This document shows, in pieces, positions 1 through 10,784 of a stretch of DNA of 64,000 nucleotides (position 1 is its first letter; every line of letters starts with the position of its first letter). Origin of the DNA: Phycomyces blakesleeanus NRRL 1555(-) (taxonomy: Eukaryota; Mucoromycota; Mucoromycetes; Mucorales; Phycomycetaceae). The notes under the pieces are model-generated. The model saw only the letters and a list, made by a program, of their open reading frames with translations. It made no database searches and was not told the DNA's origin. The stretch spans positions 806,001-870,000 of the forward strand of contig NW_017265154.1 of NCBI RefSeq assembly GCF_001638985.1, written 5' to 3'. Position numbers and translations under genes: made by a program.

Positions 1-1179
1 TTACTAAAGTAACATAGAAGAAAGAAAGAATAGATTTTAAAGAATAGGCAACACATCATTTGGTAGTCAGAATATGCGTTAGAAAACGTAGAAATTTATC
101 ACAACTGACATTGTCATTTATAATATGATAATTATAGTAATTATATATGACTAGATGATGCTTATATGCAGTTCTTGAAACTAGAATGAAAATGGTAACG
201 AATAGTTTCATAAAATAACACCACTTTTAAGAGAACACTTCGTTCGTTTGTTTGTTTGTTTTTGTGTGCGTGTGGAAAGTAAGAAATACTCGAAACATCT
301 ATTCCCTAATAAACATGATTAGCTTTAGAGATCTTATCTGTCTAAAGCAAAAACATAGAATCTTCTGACGCTGAAAATAAAGTAAAGATGAAGCTTTTAC
401 CCATGACATGTAAGCTTGATCAATATACAAGCATAAGCTAATGCAAGTCAATTTCTCACAACTGCCCACTAGCCAGAGATTCAGAAGACCATACAAGAGT
501 TTAACTTACATCTGCAAATATCAGCTAGAGCAAGTTACTATCTGTGCCTACGTAACTCTCCTCTCTCACTTTCTTTTAAACAAAATTACACGGACCCCAT
601 GAAAGTACAGTACAAGTCGTTTACAACGACATATACAAGAGTAGGCTAGTTTTCTACCAAAAAAAAAGGTGGGCGGTCTACAAAATTAAGTGGGTACACT
701 AAAGGAGATTTATGAACTTTTCCAGTACTCAAAATTCTTCTAAGTATTAGTTGATATATTACGAGATACTTATCCATACATTTTGTAAAGGACTTACACT
801 TGACTATTTTGTGTTTAGGTACCACGTCTTGTTATCTGATTATTCACTCAAAACACATATTGTCAAGGTTCAAAACGCATGTCCAATTTTGACCATGTAC
901 AGATACCAAAGGATAATATTGCACTTTATTAAGTTGCTTTTAACTATAATAGTACACATTACACCTCTTGAGTCGAACTTCCAATATTCAAGATAGATTT
1001 GTATCTTTTGTATTATTATCTTTAAATAACCCCCGGAAAGCTTCTATCTTTTTTCTGACCCCCACACTTGGATCCAAAAGACGATAGACTCCGATACATC
1101 TGCTTAATGTGGCTTGCGTGGAGAGATGTACACGCTTCATTGAGTACTAGGTTGAACATCAATTGCTCCCATTAAAATT
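1..1179. other. left-edge intergenic DNA and MED7 promoter region
   Basis: AT-rich sequence without a supportable gene. Short open frames on both strands lack domain character or a consistent exon chain. A (GTTT)n run lies near 245-260 and a polyA tract near 659. The last 150 bases are somewhat more GC-rich and run straight into the MED7 start codon, so they probably contain its core promoter. Confidence 0.6.
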
Positions 1180-2303
1180 ATGACCGAACAACAATCTACA
1201 GGAAGTGCATGGCCCGATCCACCATCTTTTTACAAAAGATACACTGCAGAAAATGTAGAGAAACTTAAAAAAGCCAGAAAGACCGGCATATACCCAGAAA
1301 CACCCATCAGCTTACCACCACTACCAGATTTTTTACTGAAATCTCTCGAACCACCAACCCCACCTACAGATTCCTACAAGATATTTGACCAGACATGGCA
1401 GGTAAATCTAGAATGAGCCATATTTAATTGTCATTATTTATTTTTTATTTTGTTCATTGGAATATGTATCTTTCAATATAGGTGGAAGACCGACTAGCCA
1501 CCCTTAATGAACTGGGAGTAAAGCAACTATTCCCAGAAGGGCAGATTGGTAAACCTTTGGACTGATGACAGTTGACAAATAAGAGCTTACTATATTTAAT
1601 TCTACTGTTATATAGATCGTATTAAAGAATTAAAGAAACTAAACAGGACCTTGATTGTACAATATCTTGGTCTGCTTGACATTCTAGTAAATAATCCAGA
1701 CGAGGTAGGTTTTGCTTAGATGACATAATACAATGCAGTATATCGGTTTCATGAATTAACTGTACAATGAAACGCTGGTCATAGTTTGGCCAACGGATAG
1801 AAAACATCAGTACAATCTTCATCAATATGCATCATATACTCAATGAGTATCGACCGCATCAGGTATCATTTTCTTTTGGGGTTTTAGATGATATAATTTC
1901 AAATCATCAAACACGTTACTCACAAATGCTCTCAGGCAAGAGAAACCCTAAAACTGTTGATGGAAAACCAAGTGGCTAAAAAACGGCAACAAGCAGCAGA
2001 GTTACGGAGGTTAGTCAGATCTATTAAGAAAAAAAGTGGCATCATAATAACCCATTGTTTGATCAAACTATCAGGAAAAGTGCAGAGACATTGCAGATGT
2101 TACATGATTTTGGACAGGAGATTGGCCATTCCTTAACAGACCATACTGGGCGTGGGGGTGAAGTATTTGGAAAATTTGAGCACATTGACCACCTGGGCTC
2201 AAATAGCGAGGATGTTAAAATGAGTGAGACATGTATTAAAAATGAAGGTACTAGTGATGCATTGGAATTGAATGTAACTTCTGCTATTGATAGTATAGTA
2301 TAA
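1180..2303 (+). CDS. MED7: Mediator complex subunit 7 (MED7)
   Basis: Subunit of the middle module of Mediator, which links transcription factors to RNA polymerase II in the nucleus. Six exons: 1180-1401, 1482-1548, 1616-1704, 1785-1862, 1936-2009 and 2075-2303, coding about 252 aa with continuous phase through every junction. Family landmarks are visible: an N-terminal WPDPPSFYKRYT motif, a middle LFPEGQI stretch, LVQYL-like LIVQYLGLLDIL, and the highly conserved block INMHHILNEYRPHQARETL that spans exons 4 and 5, followed by a helical region. The length is close to yeast and human MED7. The start is the first ATG of the open frame, immediately before the conserved N-terminal block. All introns are GT-AG and 65-80 nt long. 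The acidic C-terminal tail is not conserved in the family. Confidence 0.96.
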
Positions 2304-4873
2304 TCACTTCTTCTATATGTATGTATTTGTTTTTTGTTTTTTGTTTTTTGGTTTCTCAAAAGAAACTAGCCTCAGTAAATATCCCAAACCAATAAACATT
2401 AAATAAATGAATGAATGAATGAATGGAAAATATTTTACCATACTTTTAATATTCTAGTTTCTATATTCAAGGGGTTACCGAGCAGAAATGTTGGTTAGAA
2501 AGAGTACATATATAGCAATTGTTTCATTGCCATCTCCATTAATCAAGATCTCAGAGTATTATACATCATTTACGGCTATTCTTGTTTATCTTTCTTGATG
2601 CTTATATATAAAAGTTCTCGGCAAATGATATTATACTATTTAAAGCAAACCATGATACACACTCTATAATTATCTGTAGCAAAAGTATAGAATAAATTAA
2701 TAAAGACAAAAAGCAACAGGTTCAATAAGAGGTATGTTGGTTAACAGATTACCAAGAGAAATAATTATCAATAAAAAAAAACTATCGACTTTGCTATATT
2801 TCAATACATGTGAATACTATATACGTATCAAACCTAAAAGTCTGACAAATAGAACAGAACAAATAAACAAGTACAGTGGGGTTTTTCTTTTGCATTCTTT
2901 TTTTTTATTGCAGCACAGCTTTAGTATAATGATGTTTAATAATGTGTTTCATCTCGAAAATGACCTGAGCGTCCACAACTTTCTAACTAGGGCTAGATTC
3001 ATCTAGCTGCAACGTATTGCTTATGTTACTCACCAAAACTACAAGAAAAAACAAGAATTTGGTTTGGTTCGAATCAAAACTATAGATTACAAGATTATTT
3101 CTGTGTACATTCAATTTCGTGCCATTGTATTTTGTAGAGTCTGATTGTGTGTCTGCCCTACTCAAATTGGTCAAATATGTTCGATTTACTTATTTTTAGA
3201 CTATTTTTTTTTATATAAAAAATAAAATAAATAGGTGTGAGCCTTGTACAAAAGTTTCAGATAATAACATAGAATATAATCCTTTAAATTTAAAATAATT
3301 TATGGTACAAAACCTTTCTGAACTATCTTGAATTCCAAATATTGGTAGCGAATTTCTTTAGTCAATCTTTAAAGTAATGTATATATATATATCCTTGTCT
3401 TACACCCTCCAAGAAAGATGTGCTTGTGTTTCTACCATAATTTATTATAGAAAATTAACAGTAGTATCAAGTATGAATCTGTCAAGTAACAAAGATAATG
3501 GTAAACATAGTACATACCTACCAAGATATTAGATAACTAATATATAAGCAGTTAATTCTATTGTGGGATCTATATCGAAAGTTTATTCAATTGCAAAATA
3601 CTTTCTTCTTCATCTTCATATTATTATTAATATACACATGGTTGAATACGAAGCAAACCTTTTGTATTATAGTAATACGACTCTTACATATCTTCGTAAG
3701 ATAATATCTTATCTTAACCATGGTGCTGTATATAGTCATCTTGATGTTCTATTAATATACCCGTAATAATAATGAAAATACTTAGATATAGACAGTAACT
3801 ATGGAAAATTGGCAAAGCTTTTCTTACTTATGGGATCAAGCCCTGAGTATGATATATATATATATATTGAATTGAATAAAGTGTTACCCAACTTATTCTG
3901 TTTTTGAATCTTTTCAGATACATTCTTACCTTATTTTGGGGTAATAGATGATAGGAGCTATGTACTCTTTAAAGCATCAATACAAATAATAAATCTAACA
4001 CTTGTCTCCGTAACGTAAAAGTCTCTAAGAGTTTTTCTAAATATATACAGCACACAATATAATATGATTCTCAGCAAACTATCGTATGTATTTGTTTTAT
4101 TAATAGTTGGCAACTTACCAAACTTTAAAGTTTTTTTTCTATAGGCTAGTTAATAGTCAACTTTCAAGAACGCACTTCGCCACAACCCTGGTTACATGAG
4201 CCCTGTCTTCTTCTGACAATTGTAACTTTCTTAATAGAATCATTAGCTACTTTTACACATTAGCATTATTCAAGTAGTCCCATCAGAAATCCTACAAACA
4301 ATGATCTGTGCCTCTATGCGATTTCTTTTCTATACGTATATCTAATTTGCGTCATGATTATACAAAATGACAGTTTAATAATTAAAGAGGCATTTTATCA
4401 CATTCTTTTTTTTAGGTAAATTCAGTATATTCAATTAGTGCGAGAACGTTCTTTTTGCTCAGATAATCCACAGTGGGTATTATATTAGACATTATCTTTA
4501 GTGTGAAAGTCAGGTATAAAAATTAATGAATAAAACCAGCCAAAAAAAAACTATTAAGCAATAACTGTTACAGTAAGTGTGAAAAAAAAATGTAACATCT
4601 GCAAGCCATATTTTGAACACTTTTCTTTAAATGAATAAAAGGTTATTATATACACATTATATGTAGTGTAAAGCTGACTTTCAATGTAGCAACCGCAGAG
4701 ACGGCCAGTATTCATAATTGCAGGTCAAAGTTCCTGCAAACCAGTACTACAAATAACAATCTATCTCTTTTTCATTATTATTGCACCAATACACACACAC
4801 ACACACACACACATATACATATTTCTTATCTGTCTCTGAATATACCATCATTCATTCTTCATTATACTGAAGG
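2304..4873. other. intergenic, MED7 3' flank and ATG12 upstream region
   Basis: About 2.6 kb of very AT-rich DNA between two genes on the same strand. It holds a (ATGA)n run near 2408, short (AT)n tracts near 3380 and 3850, and an (AC)n microsatellite near 4792-4813. No exon chain, tRNA or transposase remnant could be supported. Confidence 0.6.
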
Positions 4874-5310
4874 ATGGATTTAATAAATACCACAGAAACA
4901 GTGTCATTGGAAGCCAGCCAAGAAACTCTGCCTAATGCCGATGATGAGATTGAGGAATCTAAACCTGTAGAACGTCAAACATTTGAGCAAGTAGTTGCAT
5001 TGCACAAAGAGAGAAACACATCAAAAGGTAATTTCATTAAATGCACAATATAAAAGTTATCTTGAGATCTATATACTGATTGGATCTTGTGTGCGGGATT
5101 GTGCGTATGTTTTGGCATCAATAGTTATTGTGCGATTCAGGGCGATAGGAAATGCACCTATCTTGAAACAGAGTTTTTATAAAATAACAGCGTCAAATAA
5201 ATTTCAGACTGTGATTCAGTTCCTTCGCAAAGAACTCAAGTATCAGGGATCAGATCCTCTTGTAAGTCTATAACTTTATTAATAACACTTGATTAAAAAC
5301 CTTGTACATC

Positions 5311-5346
<36 letters not shown>

Positions 5347-5516
5347 GTTTCTCTATATAAACAGCGCATTTTCTCCTTCTCCAGATGCTACCGTTGCAAC
5401 GCTGCACAAGGTAAACCGATTATAGTATTTAGACATACTTATAATATTGTAATTAGTGCTTCAATACGGACGGCCATCTTATAATCAATTACTGTACAAC
5501 CGCTGCGTGGGGATAA
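4874..5516 (+). CDS. ATG12: Autophagy ubiquitin-like protein ATG12
   Basis: Ubiquitin-like modifier that Atg7 and Atg10 attach to Atg5. The Atg12-Atg5 conjugate then drives Atg8 lipidation during autophagosome formation in the cytosol. Four exons: 4874-5027, 5125-5261, 5348-5410 and 5457-5516, total about 137 aa. Exon 1 codes a poorly conserved acidic N-terminal tail. Exons 2-4 code the ubiquitin fold: VIVRFRAIGNAPILKQ, then FLRKELK, then FLYINSAFSPSPDATV (the family's Y[VI]NxxFxPSPD motif), ending with a terminal AAWG. The protein ends at the conjugated glycine, as in other Atg12 proteins, so no protease step is expected. The splice chain was fixed by requiring the motif to continue in frame. 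A (CA)n-(TA)n microsatellite fills the third intron's 5' neighbour near 5312-5346. Confidence 0.95.
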
Positions 5517-5792
5517 TCCACAACAACAACAAAAAGGCAGAGAGAATATACTTAAATATTATATATATATTTATCAGAATGAATAAAATAGGCCAGTTTA
5601 TGTATAAATCATAGGAACGCGTTTGCTGTACACTGCTCGAGAAAGAAAGGAAAATAGAAAATGTCGAATAATAATGACAAAACAGAAAGAAAAAGAAATA
5701 TATAATAATAATGATAATAAAAAGAATGGAATGGGAAATGAAATATTATACAACGATGGGAAAAGGATGGTTTGTCTAAACTTCACTCGGTT

Positions 5793-7940
5793 TTATTTTT
5801 GCTTCCATGCCTTCCAAAACCTATTGTGCTTCTTAGGTTCTTTAGAGAGAGCTTCGGCTGGGCCATTGCTCAGACGCAAGAATGAAGTTGAGGACATGGA
5901 AGAGGTCTTGGACTGGTTTGCTTCAAAGTGACGGTAGTTATCGACTGGTGGATCGTAAAGGATCATCATTGGAGGGTCAGACAAAGTGGTTGGAGCGTGT
6001 TGAATATAGTTGGCCGGTGGTTTGTATTCTTCGTACACAGCTGTGGACTGAGGTTGATTGGGGATACGTTCACTGTACTCGTTTGAAGACCAGGAAGCAG
6101 ACGAGGATGAGGTGGATGTGGACGCATGTAGACTCTCAATAGAATTCCGGCGTGAATCCTTTTGAGCCAAAGCTTGAACTTGAGCAGGAACTGGAGGAGG
6201 AGGCATGGCAGGTGGACCACTTGGAGGGGGAGTCATGGCACGAGCACTGATGGGTGATTCCATGAAGATTGTTTGGCTGACCTGGCTGCTACGTGAAAAT
6301 CTAGCAAGGTGCTGAGAATAAGCTGATGTCCGAATGGAATCTAATAAGCTTGTGCTGCTATTGTTTCCAGACATAGTTAGCCCAGGACGAGCAAACTCGG
6401 CTAGGACATCAATGGATGACCGGACAGACGATGGACGGGAAGGGTCATGGGAAATCCTTAAAAGACTGTTTCGCTCTGTTAATAGGTGAGTCAGCATTTC
6501 CTGTTTGTCTTCAATTTCGATCCGTTGTAGTTCCACTTGTTCACGCAAAAGATCTTCATTGCCAGTAGATACACGCGAGCTATTCTCAATGAGGTTTACT
6601 GGTGATTTTGGTACATCATTCGATGATATCTGATAAAATACATACATACAATATACATGCAATATACATACAAGCAGATAAATTAAAATAAGGAAAAAGG
6701 GGTATAATAGAAGTATTATTATTATTATTGTGATTATTATTATTGTTACAAAATAATTCGAGGTATACAACATATATTGACTATCCTTAAGCTTATATAT
6801 ATATATATCTTTTTTTTACGCTACCTCTTTTACTGGTGGTACACTTTGGAGTTTGTTCTCCAGTCGAATAATAAGCTCTTCTTGTTTTTTTACTACTTCT
6901 GATAATGCTTTTGTCTCCAACCGTTCCTTTTCGAGTTCGGTGACATATTTTTCCACTGTCATTTGTACACCCCTGTCACAAGCCAGGAGTTGTTCCGTGA
7001 GACGGGCGATCTCTTGTGCGGCCTGTTGGTCGTGGATAATTGGTGCGATCTGCTGATAGTCTTCAGGATCATCCGTCGAGTGTTGTTCATAAGCATCGAG
7101 GATACCCGTCAGGAACGCCTCGTTTTCAGCCTCCTGGAGATCCAATAGTCGGGTTTTTTCATGGCTAGCGACCGACCGACTGCTGTGGGCGAATCCATTG
7201 GGAAGAGGGTCAAATACACCCGAGACAGGTGTATCCAGACTGCTACCACCTCTCTGGCGGTACATCATCAGTTCCTGTTCGAGGTTGTCCCTTTCCTCGG
7301 AGATCTGTTCGAGTTTCTGGGCTAGATACTCGACACGGATCTCGTAATCGCGGGCTTTTGTGACGTCCGAAGAGAATCGTTCGATATCTGATTCTAATTG
7401 CTTGATTTTCTCGGTTGCGACTGAATATTCATCAAGTGATTCTTTATAGAGATCCTCGAGCTCTTGAGTTATACGACTTATGGCAGAGATGTCGTATGAT
7501 GTTACTGTCTTTGGCTTGCGATGTTTATCAGTATTCTGGGTTGGTGCCACTTGTTGAGGTAGTGATTTTAGTGTCGTTGTCGTTGTCGTCGTTGTTGTTG
7601 TTGTTGTTGGTGTTGCTGCTGGTGCTGCTGCTGGTGTTTGCGTTTGCGTTGGTGTTTGTGGTATTTGTGTAGACTTTTTTAGGGTCGATATATGTTGGTG
7701 TTTTGCGGGTATGAGTGGGAGAGGGGGTTCGTTGTTTAGTTGATTTGCAAACATATTGCGCACGGACGATACGCCAGCTATAGGCTTTATGTGTTTGACT
7801 TCTTTTTTTCGTTCATCGATTGGTGGTTTCCATGTCTTGAGCTTTGCAAGAGGTGCACCCACAGGTCCATTCTTTATTGGATTTGATGTGGGTCCACTAG
7901 GGGATTTATTGAGGAAAGCCACGGCGGCCTGAACACTCAT
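5793..7940 (-). CDS. coiled-coil and proline-rich protein, unrecognised
   Basis: Two-exon gene read right to left: exon 1 7940-6825, exon 2 6629-5793, joined by a 195-nt GT-AG intron without phase change, about 650 aa. No enzyme motif was recognised. Residues 1-85 are basic and proline-rich, followed by a threonine-rich tract with a long run of Thr codons at about 110-123. Residues about 150-240 and 320-370 have heptad-like spacing typical of coiled coils. Exon 2 begins with another probable coiled coil, then a serine-rich region with a polyproline block (PPPSGPPAMPPPPVP) that could bind SH3, WW or profilin partners. The extreme C terminus is basic and aromatic (RFWKAWKQK). This layout suggests a cytoskeletal or polarity scaffold, but that is inference. 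The start is the first ATG of the frame, followed upstream by purine-rich, AG-repeat leader DNA. Confidence 0.8.
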
Positions 7941-9114
7941 TGTAGGCTAATGGTGCCGATCAAAATAAGAGACAGCAGTGAGTGAGAGAGAGAGAGAGTA
8001 AGAGAGAAAGGAGAGGAGAATAAAACCAAAAAAGAAAAAAAAGGAAAGGAAAGAAAGTAAATAAAGTAAGAAAAAAAAAGAAGAATCTTCAGTGTTTGGT
8101 CAGATTTGAATTATAATTATTATTATTATTTTTTGAGCTTTCTGTGTGCCTTAATCTATCAATCTATATAAATATATATATTACAAGACTAATAGAAATA
8201 TTATCAGTTGTAATTCCTTGGTTATTGCGAACAGGCAATCTCGACCTTCCAAGCACAGCAGCCAATGGCTACCAAACTGTATTTATTAGGAGCTCGTGCG
8301 CCTTGTTACCTAGACTTCAAAAGGCAATTACAAGCATGGTCTATAATTATTACTATTTTATTTATTACTTTTTTCTTTTCTTCCTTCCTTCCTTTCCAAC
8401 TTACTATACCTATTTGCTATCGATTTTCTTTCTTTCATTCTTTCTTTTATCATTATATATATATTGTGACTTGGTCTAATTATGTATATCGCTTCTCAAG
8501 CAACCGCCAAAGTCCTAAATGTTGGCGAGGATTTCCATATACGGATTTGCGAAAGTTTCCTAATCTAGCCGATTTCGTTGAAGATTCGACAAAACTTTGG
8601 ATTTAACCTTTGTCGTCGCCAAAGTTTTGGCAAATGTTGCTAATTTAGAAAACTCTCGCCAATCCGTATATGGAAATTCTCGCAAATATTTTGAGACGGT
8701 GGGCGTGGAGGTTTGATGGTGGCACGGGTGTTGTGTGTTCTTCCAGCCTTGCCCATCCTAATACATTTTCTTCTTCCCGACCCTTTCTTTCCTCCATTCT
8801 CTATTATTACTGTTATTTTAATCCCTCATCTTAGAGCATCTCCTACAGTCACTTTTATCTCAACTTTTATGTCAAATTTAAAATTTATTGCTGAAAACGC
8901 TCTTAAAAAATAATTAAAAAGGATAATTTGAACTGTTGGGAAGTGACATTTTTTAGCTAAAGTAGGTGGTATATTAGTTTCCAAGGATGGATTTAGTTCC
9001 AGCCTTTTGACGTGTTGTGACAAAATCGAGAATATTGTAACAAAGCAAACTGAATAAGATCATTTAGTAGTCATGTGCAAGTCCCTTCTTCATACAATAG
9101 TCAACTTACTCCTG
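7941..9114. other. intergenic with foldback element
   Basis: Leader side of the coiled-coil gene: an AG-rich tract at 7980-8080, then AT-rich and pyrimidine-rich DNA. Around 8500-8710 sits an inverted-repeat element described separately. No gene was supported on either strand. Confidence 0.6.
8525..8683. repeat. imperfect inverted repeat, MITE-like foldback
   Basis: Arms 8525-8569 and 8639-8683 are reverse complements at 39 of 45 positions by hand count. The shared core is AATCCGTATATGGAAAT. Inside the loop a second inverted pair occurs (ACAAAACTTTGG near 8589 against CCAAAGTTTTGG near 8619), so almost the whole 160 bases can fold on itself. Weaker complementarity continues outward to roughly 8498 and 8710. 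There is no open reading frame inside. This matches a non-autonomous inverted-repeat transposon. The target-site duplication was not identified. Confidence 0.75.
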
Positions 9115-10550
9115 TTAATCAAGGGAATCAACTCTTTGAGAATTCTCTCTCCACGTATTCAAATCGCTTTTAATTGGAAGAACACTAAAACTGGGTCCGC
9201 TATTAAAGAAGTTGTCGATTTTGTCATTTTGCAAAGTAGCTGCAGTTGGCGGTTGACCCTATAGAACATTCAAAAGTCGGCAATGATAAATTCAATATCT
9301 CACATATACTGTTTTCAAATTGACTTACAACTAGCAAAGAATTAACAGCTTCATTATCTGCTCGGAGGTGTAGATGCCAATGTAGTTTCTTTCTCTTATT
9401 GGCCAGTTGGGCTATTTTGATTTCGGGATTTTTCGCTTTGGCCTATTGAGACAAAAAGAGAACGAGTTAGTCTTCATAGCAAAGAAGTTAATTATATCAA
9501 CTTTACACTTATTACGCTAATTCTAGGGGGACGACATTTCCTTGTGAGGGTCGACGTTTTGATTCTACCGGACCATAAATCGTGACCTTTTTGCTAGTAT
9601 GGAATAACTCTATCTGGTCCCTAAGGATTCATTCTTATTATAATAAGAAATACCTGCCAGGGTACAAAATCTCCATAAATATTTTCTTTTGTGCTTTGAA
9701 AAAAAAAGAGGCAGGTAGGGATTACTTACCAGTTGGTACTGTCAGACTCTAGGAATATAAGCAGACGAAAGAAAGAGAAATACATAATACGCATAAGAAG
9801 GCCAATAAATAGTAAACTATCCAACAAGGTTGCGTCACACTCTAATGAGAACAACTCATTATGGCCTTTTGCATAACTGGCTATTGATATAGTGCATATG
9901 TGACTAATTATTATCTCTTTATTGTTAAGTCTAAATTCAGGGCTACTGATTGAATATACACGATTTGTTTTTCTCATGAGGCAGTATTTTATTACCAAGT
10001 TGCCCAAATACAGACTGTGGCTCTTAAAATACTGAGACTTAGGTACCTGGGAAGAGATATATAAGCTCAAATTGTGGGGACAAAGTAGTAAAGCTAATCC
10101 ATGCAATGAATATGTTATGCTTTTTTTTTCAGGGCATACCATTTTGCCCTGAAGGATTAGAGAAACACACCGGGCCCCGGAAATGTAGCCACAATTGATT
10201 AGTCCGGTTATATAGAAATGTCGTGCCTCACCAGGAAACGTGGTTCTCGTATGATTGCTGCAAAGTCTGACCCTTAACCCAAAAAAAATGCGTGTAACGA
10301 TAAAATACTAAGTATTAGTGACGTTGCATACTTTCAGGCTGTCCAGCCTGTCCAGACAAGCTGTCCGTAAGGTTTCCAAAAAAAAGGGGGAGGGAACTGA
10401 GTTCACCTCAAACTTGACCAATAAGACTAATTTATGGGAGTGCTAATAAGTTTTAAAAAATAAAATGCAATTGGTTAATAATACAAAAACAAAAAGGTGT
10501 GCGTGCACAACTCACTTGCTTACGAATACGGAGTATGAAATGGCTGCCAT
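9115..10550 (-). CDS. tentative spliced gene, unrecognised
   Basis: Candidate only. The best-supported part is three 3' exons, 9593-9516, 9442-9329 and 9258-9115. They stay in one phase, have AG acceptors and GT donors (one is a consensus GTAAGT), and end at a TAA. They code a basic segment (RKCRPPRIS, ANKRKKLHWHLHL) and a short acidic tail. Upstream, a chain of much smaller exons can be placed in phase up to an ATG at 10550 (10550-10524, 10442-10407, 10347-10332, 10272-10232 and others between 10148 and 9650). Exons of 9-41 nt chosen by eye can be chance. The exon at 9593-9516 also overlaps a repeat copy, so part may be transposon-derived. No family was recognised. Confidence 0.3.
9546..9624 (-). 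repeat. short repeat, copy A of a two-copy family
   Basis: Read on the minus strand this stretch begins TTAGGGACCAGATA and ends AAACGTCGACCCT. A second copy at 60788-60870 begins TTAGGGACCAGATA and ends AAACGTCGGTTCCCTAA. The two are similar in length and diverged internally. Copy A has lost the terminal symmetry that copy B keeps. It overlaps an intron and the 5' part of an exon of the tentative gene here. Confidence 0.6.
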
Positions 10551-10784
10551 TCTACTTATAATGCATGTGTATATATGTATATATAGTGTTTGAGAACTCT
10601 ATAATATATGTCCTTTTCAGGTGTAAATAAACGAATTGCCTTGTTTATTTACTTTAGTTTACATGCTTATTACACATCTCTGTGCTTAGCTTTCTTTCTT
10701 ATTCTTTTGCCGCTTCCTTATTGTCGCAAATAGAGCCAATTTTCTCTCTCTTTTTTATATACATATACATATATCAACTTGCCA

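Noticed and set aside
3062..3080. GGTTCGAATC motif resembling a tRNA B-box
   Set aside because: No A-box at the right distance and no pairing acceptor stem around it; a chance match in AT-rich DNA.
7415..7672. Plus-strand leucine/valine-rich frame that looks like a membrane helix
   Set aside because: It is the antisense of the Thr-rich tract of the coiled-coil protein.
9726..10142. 138-codon open frame on the minus strand
   Set aside because: AT-driven composition with hydrophobic runs and no motif. Parts may be exons of the tentative gene, but the frame as a whole crosses probable introns.
10132..10152. Perfect short hairpin TCAGGGCA/TGCCCTGA
   Set aside because: Eight-base stem only, no T-run terminator logic in a eukaryote and no repeat copies seen; probably coincidence.
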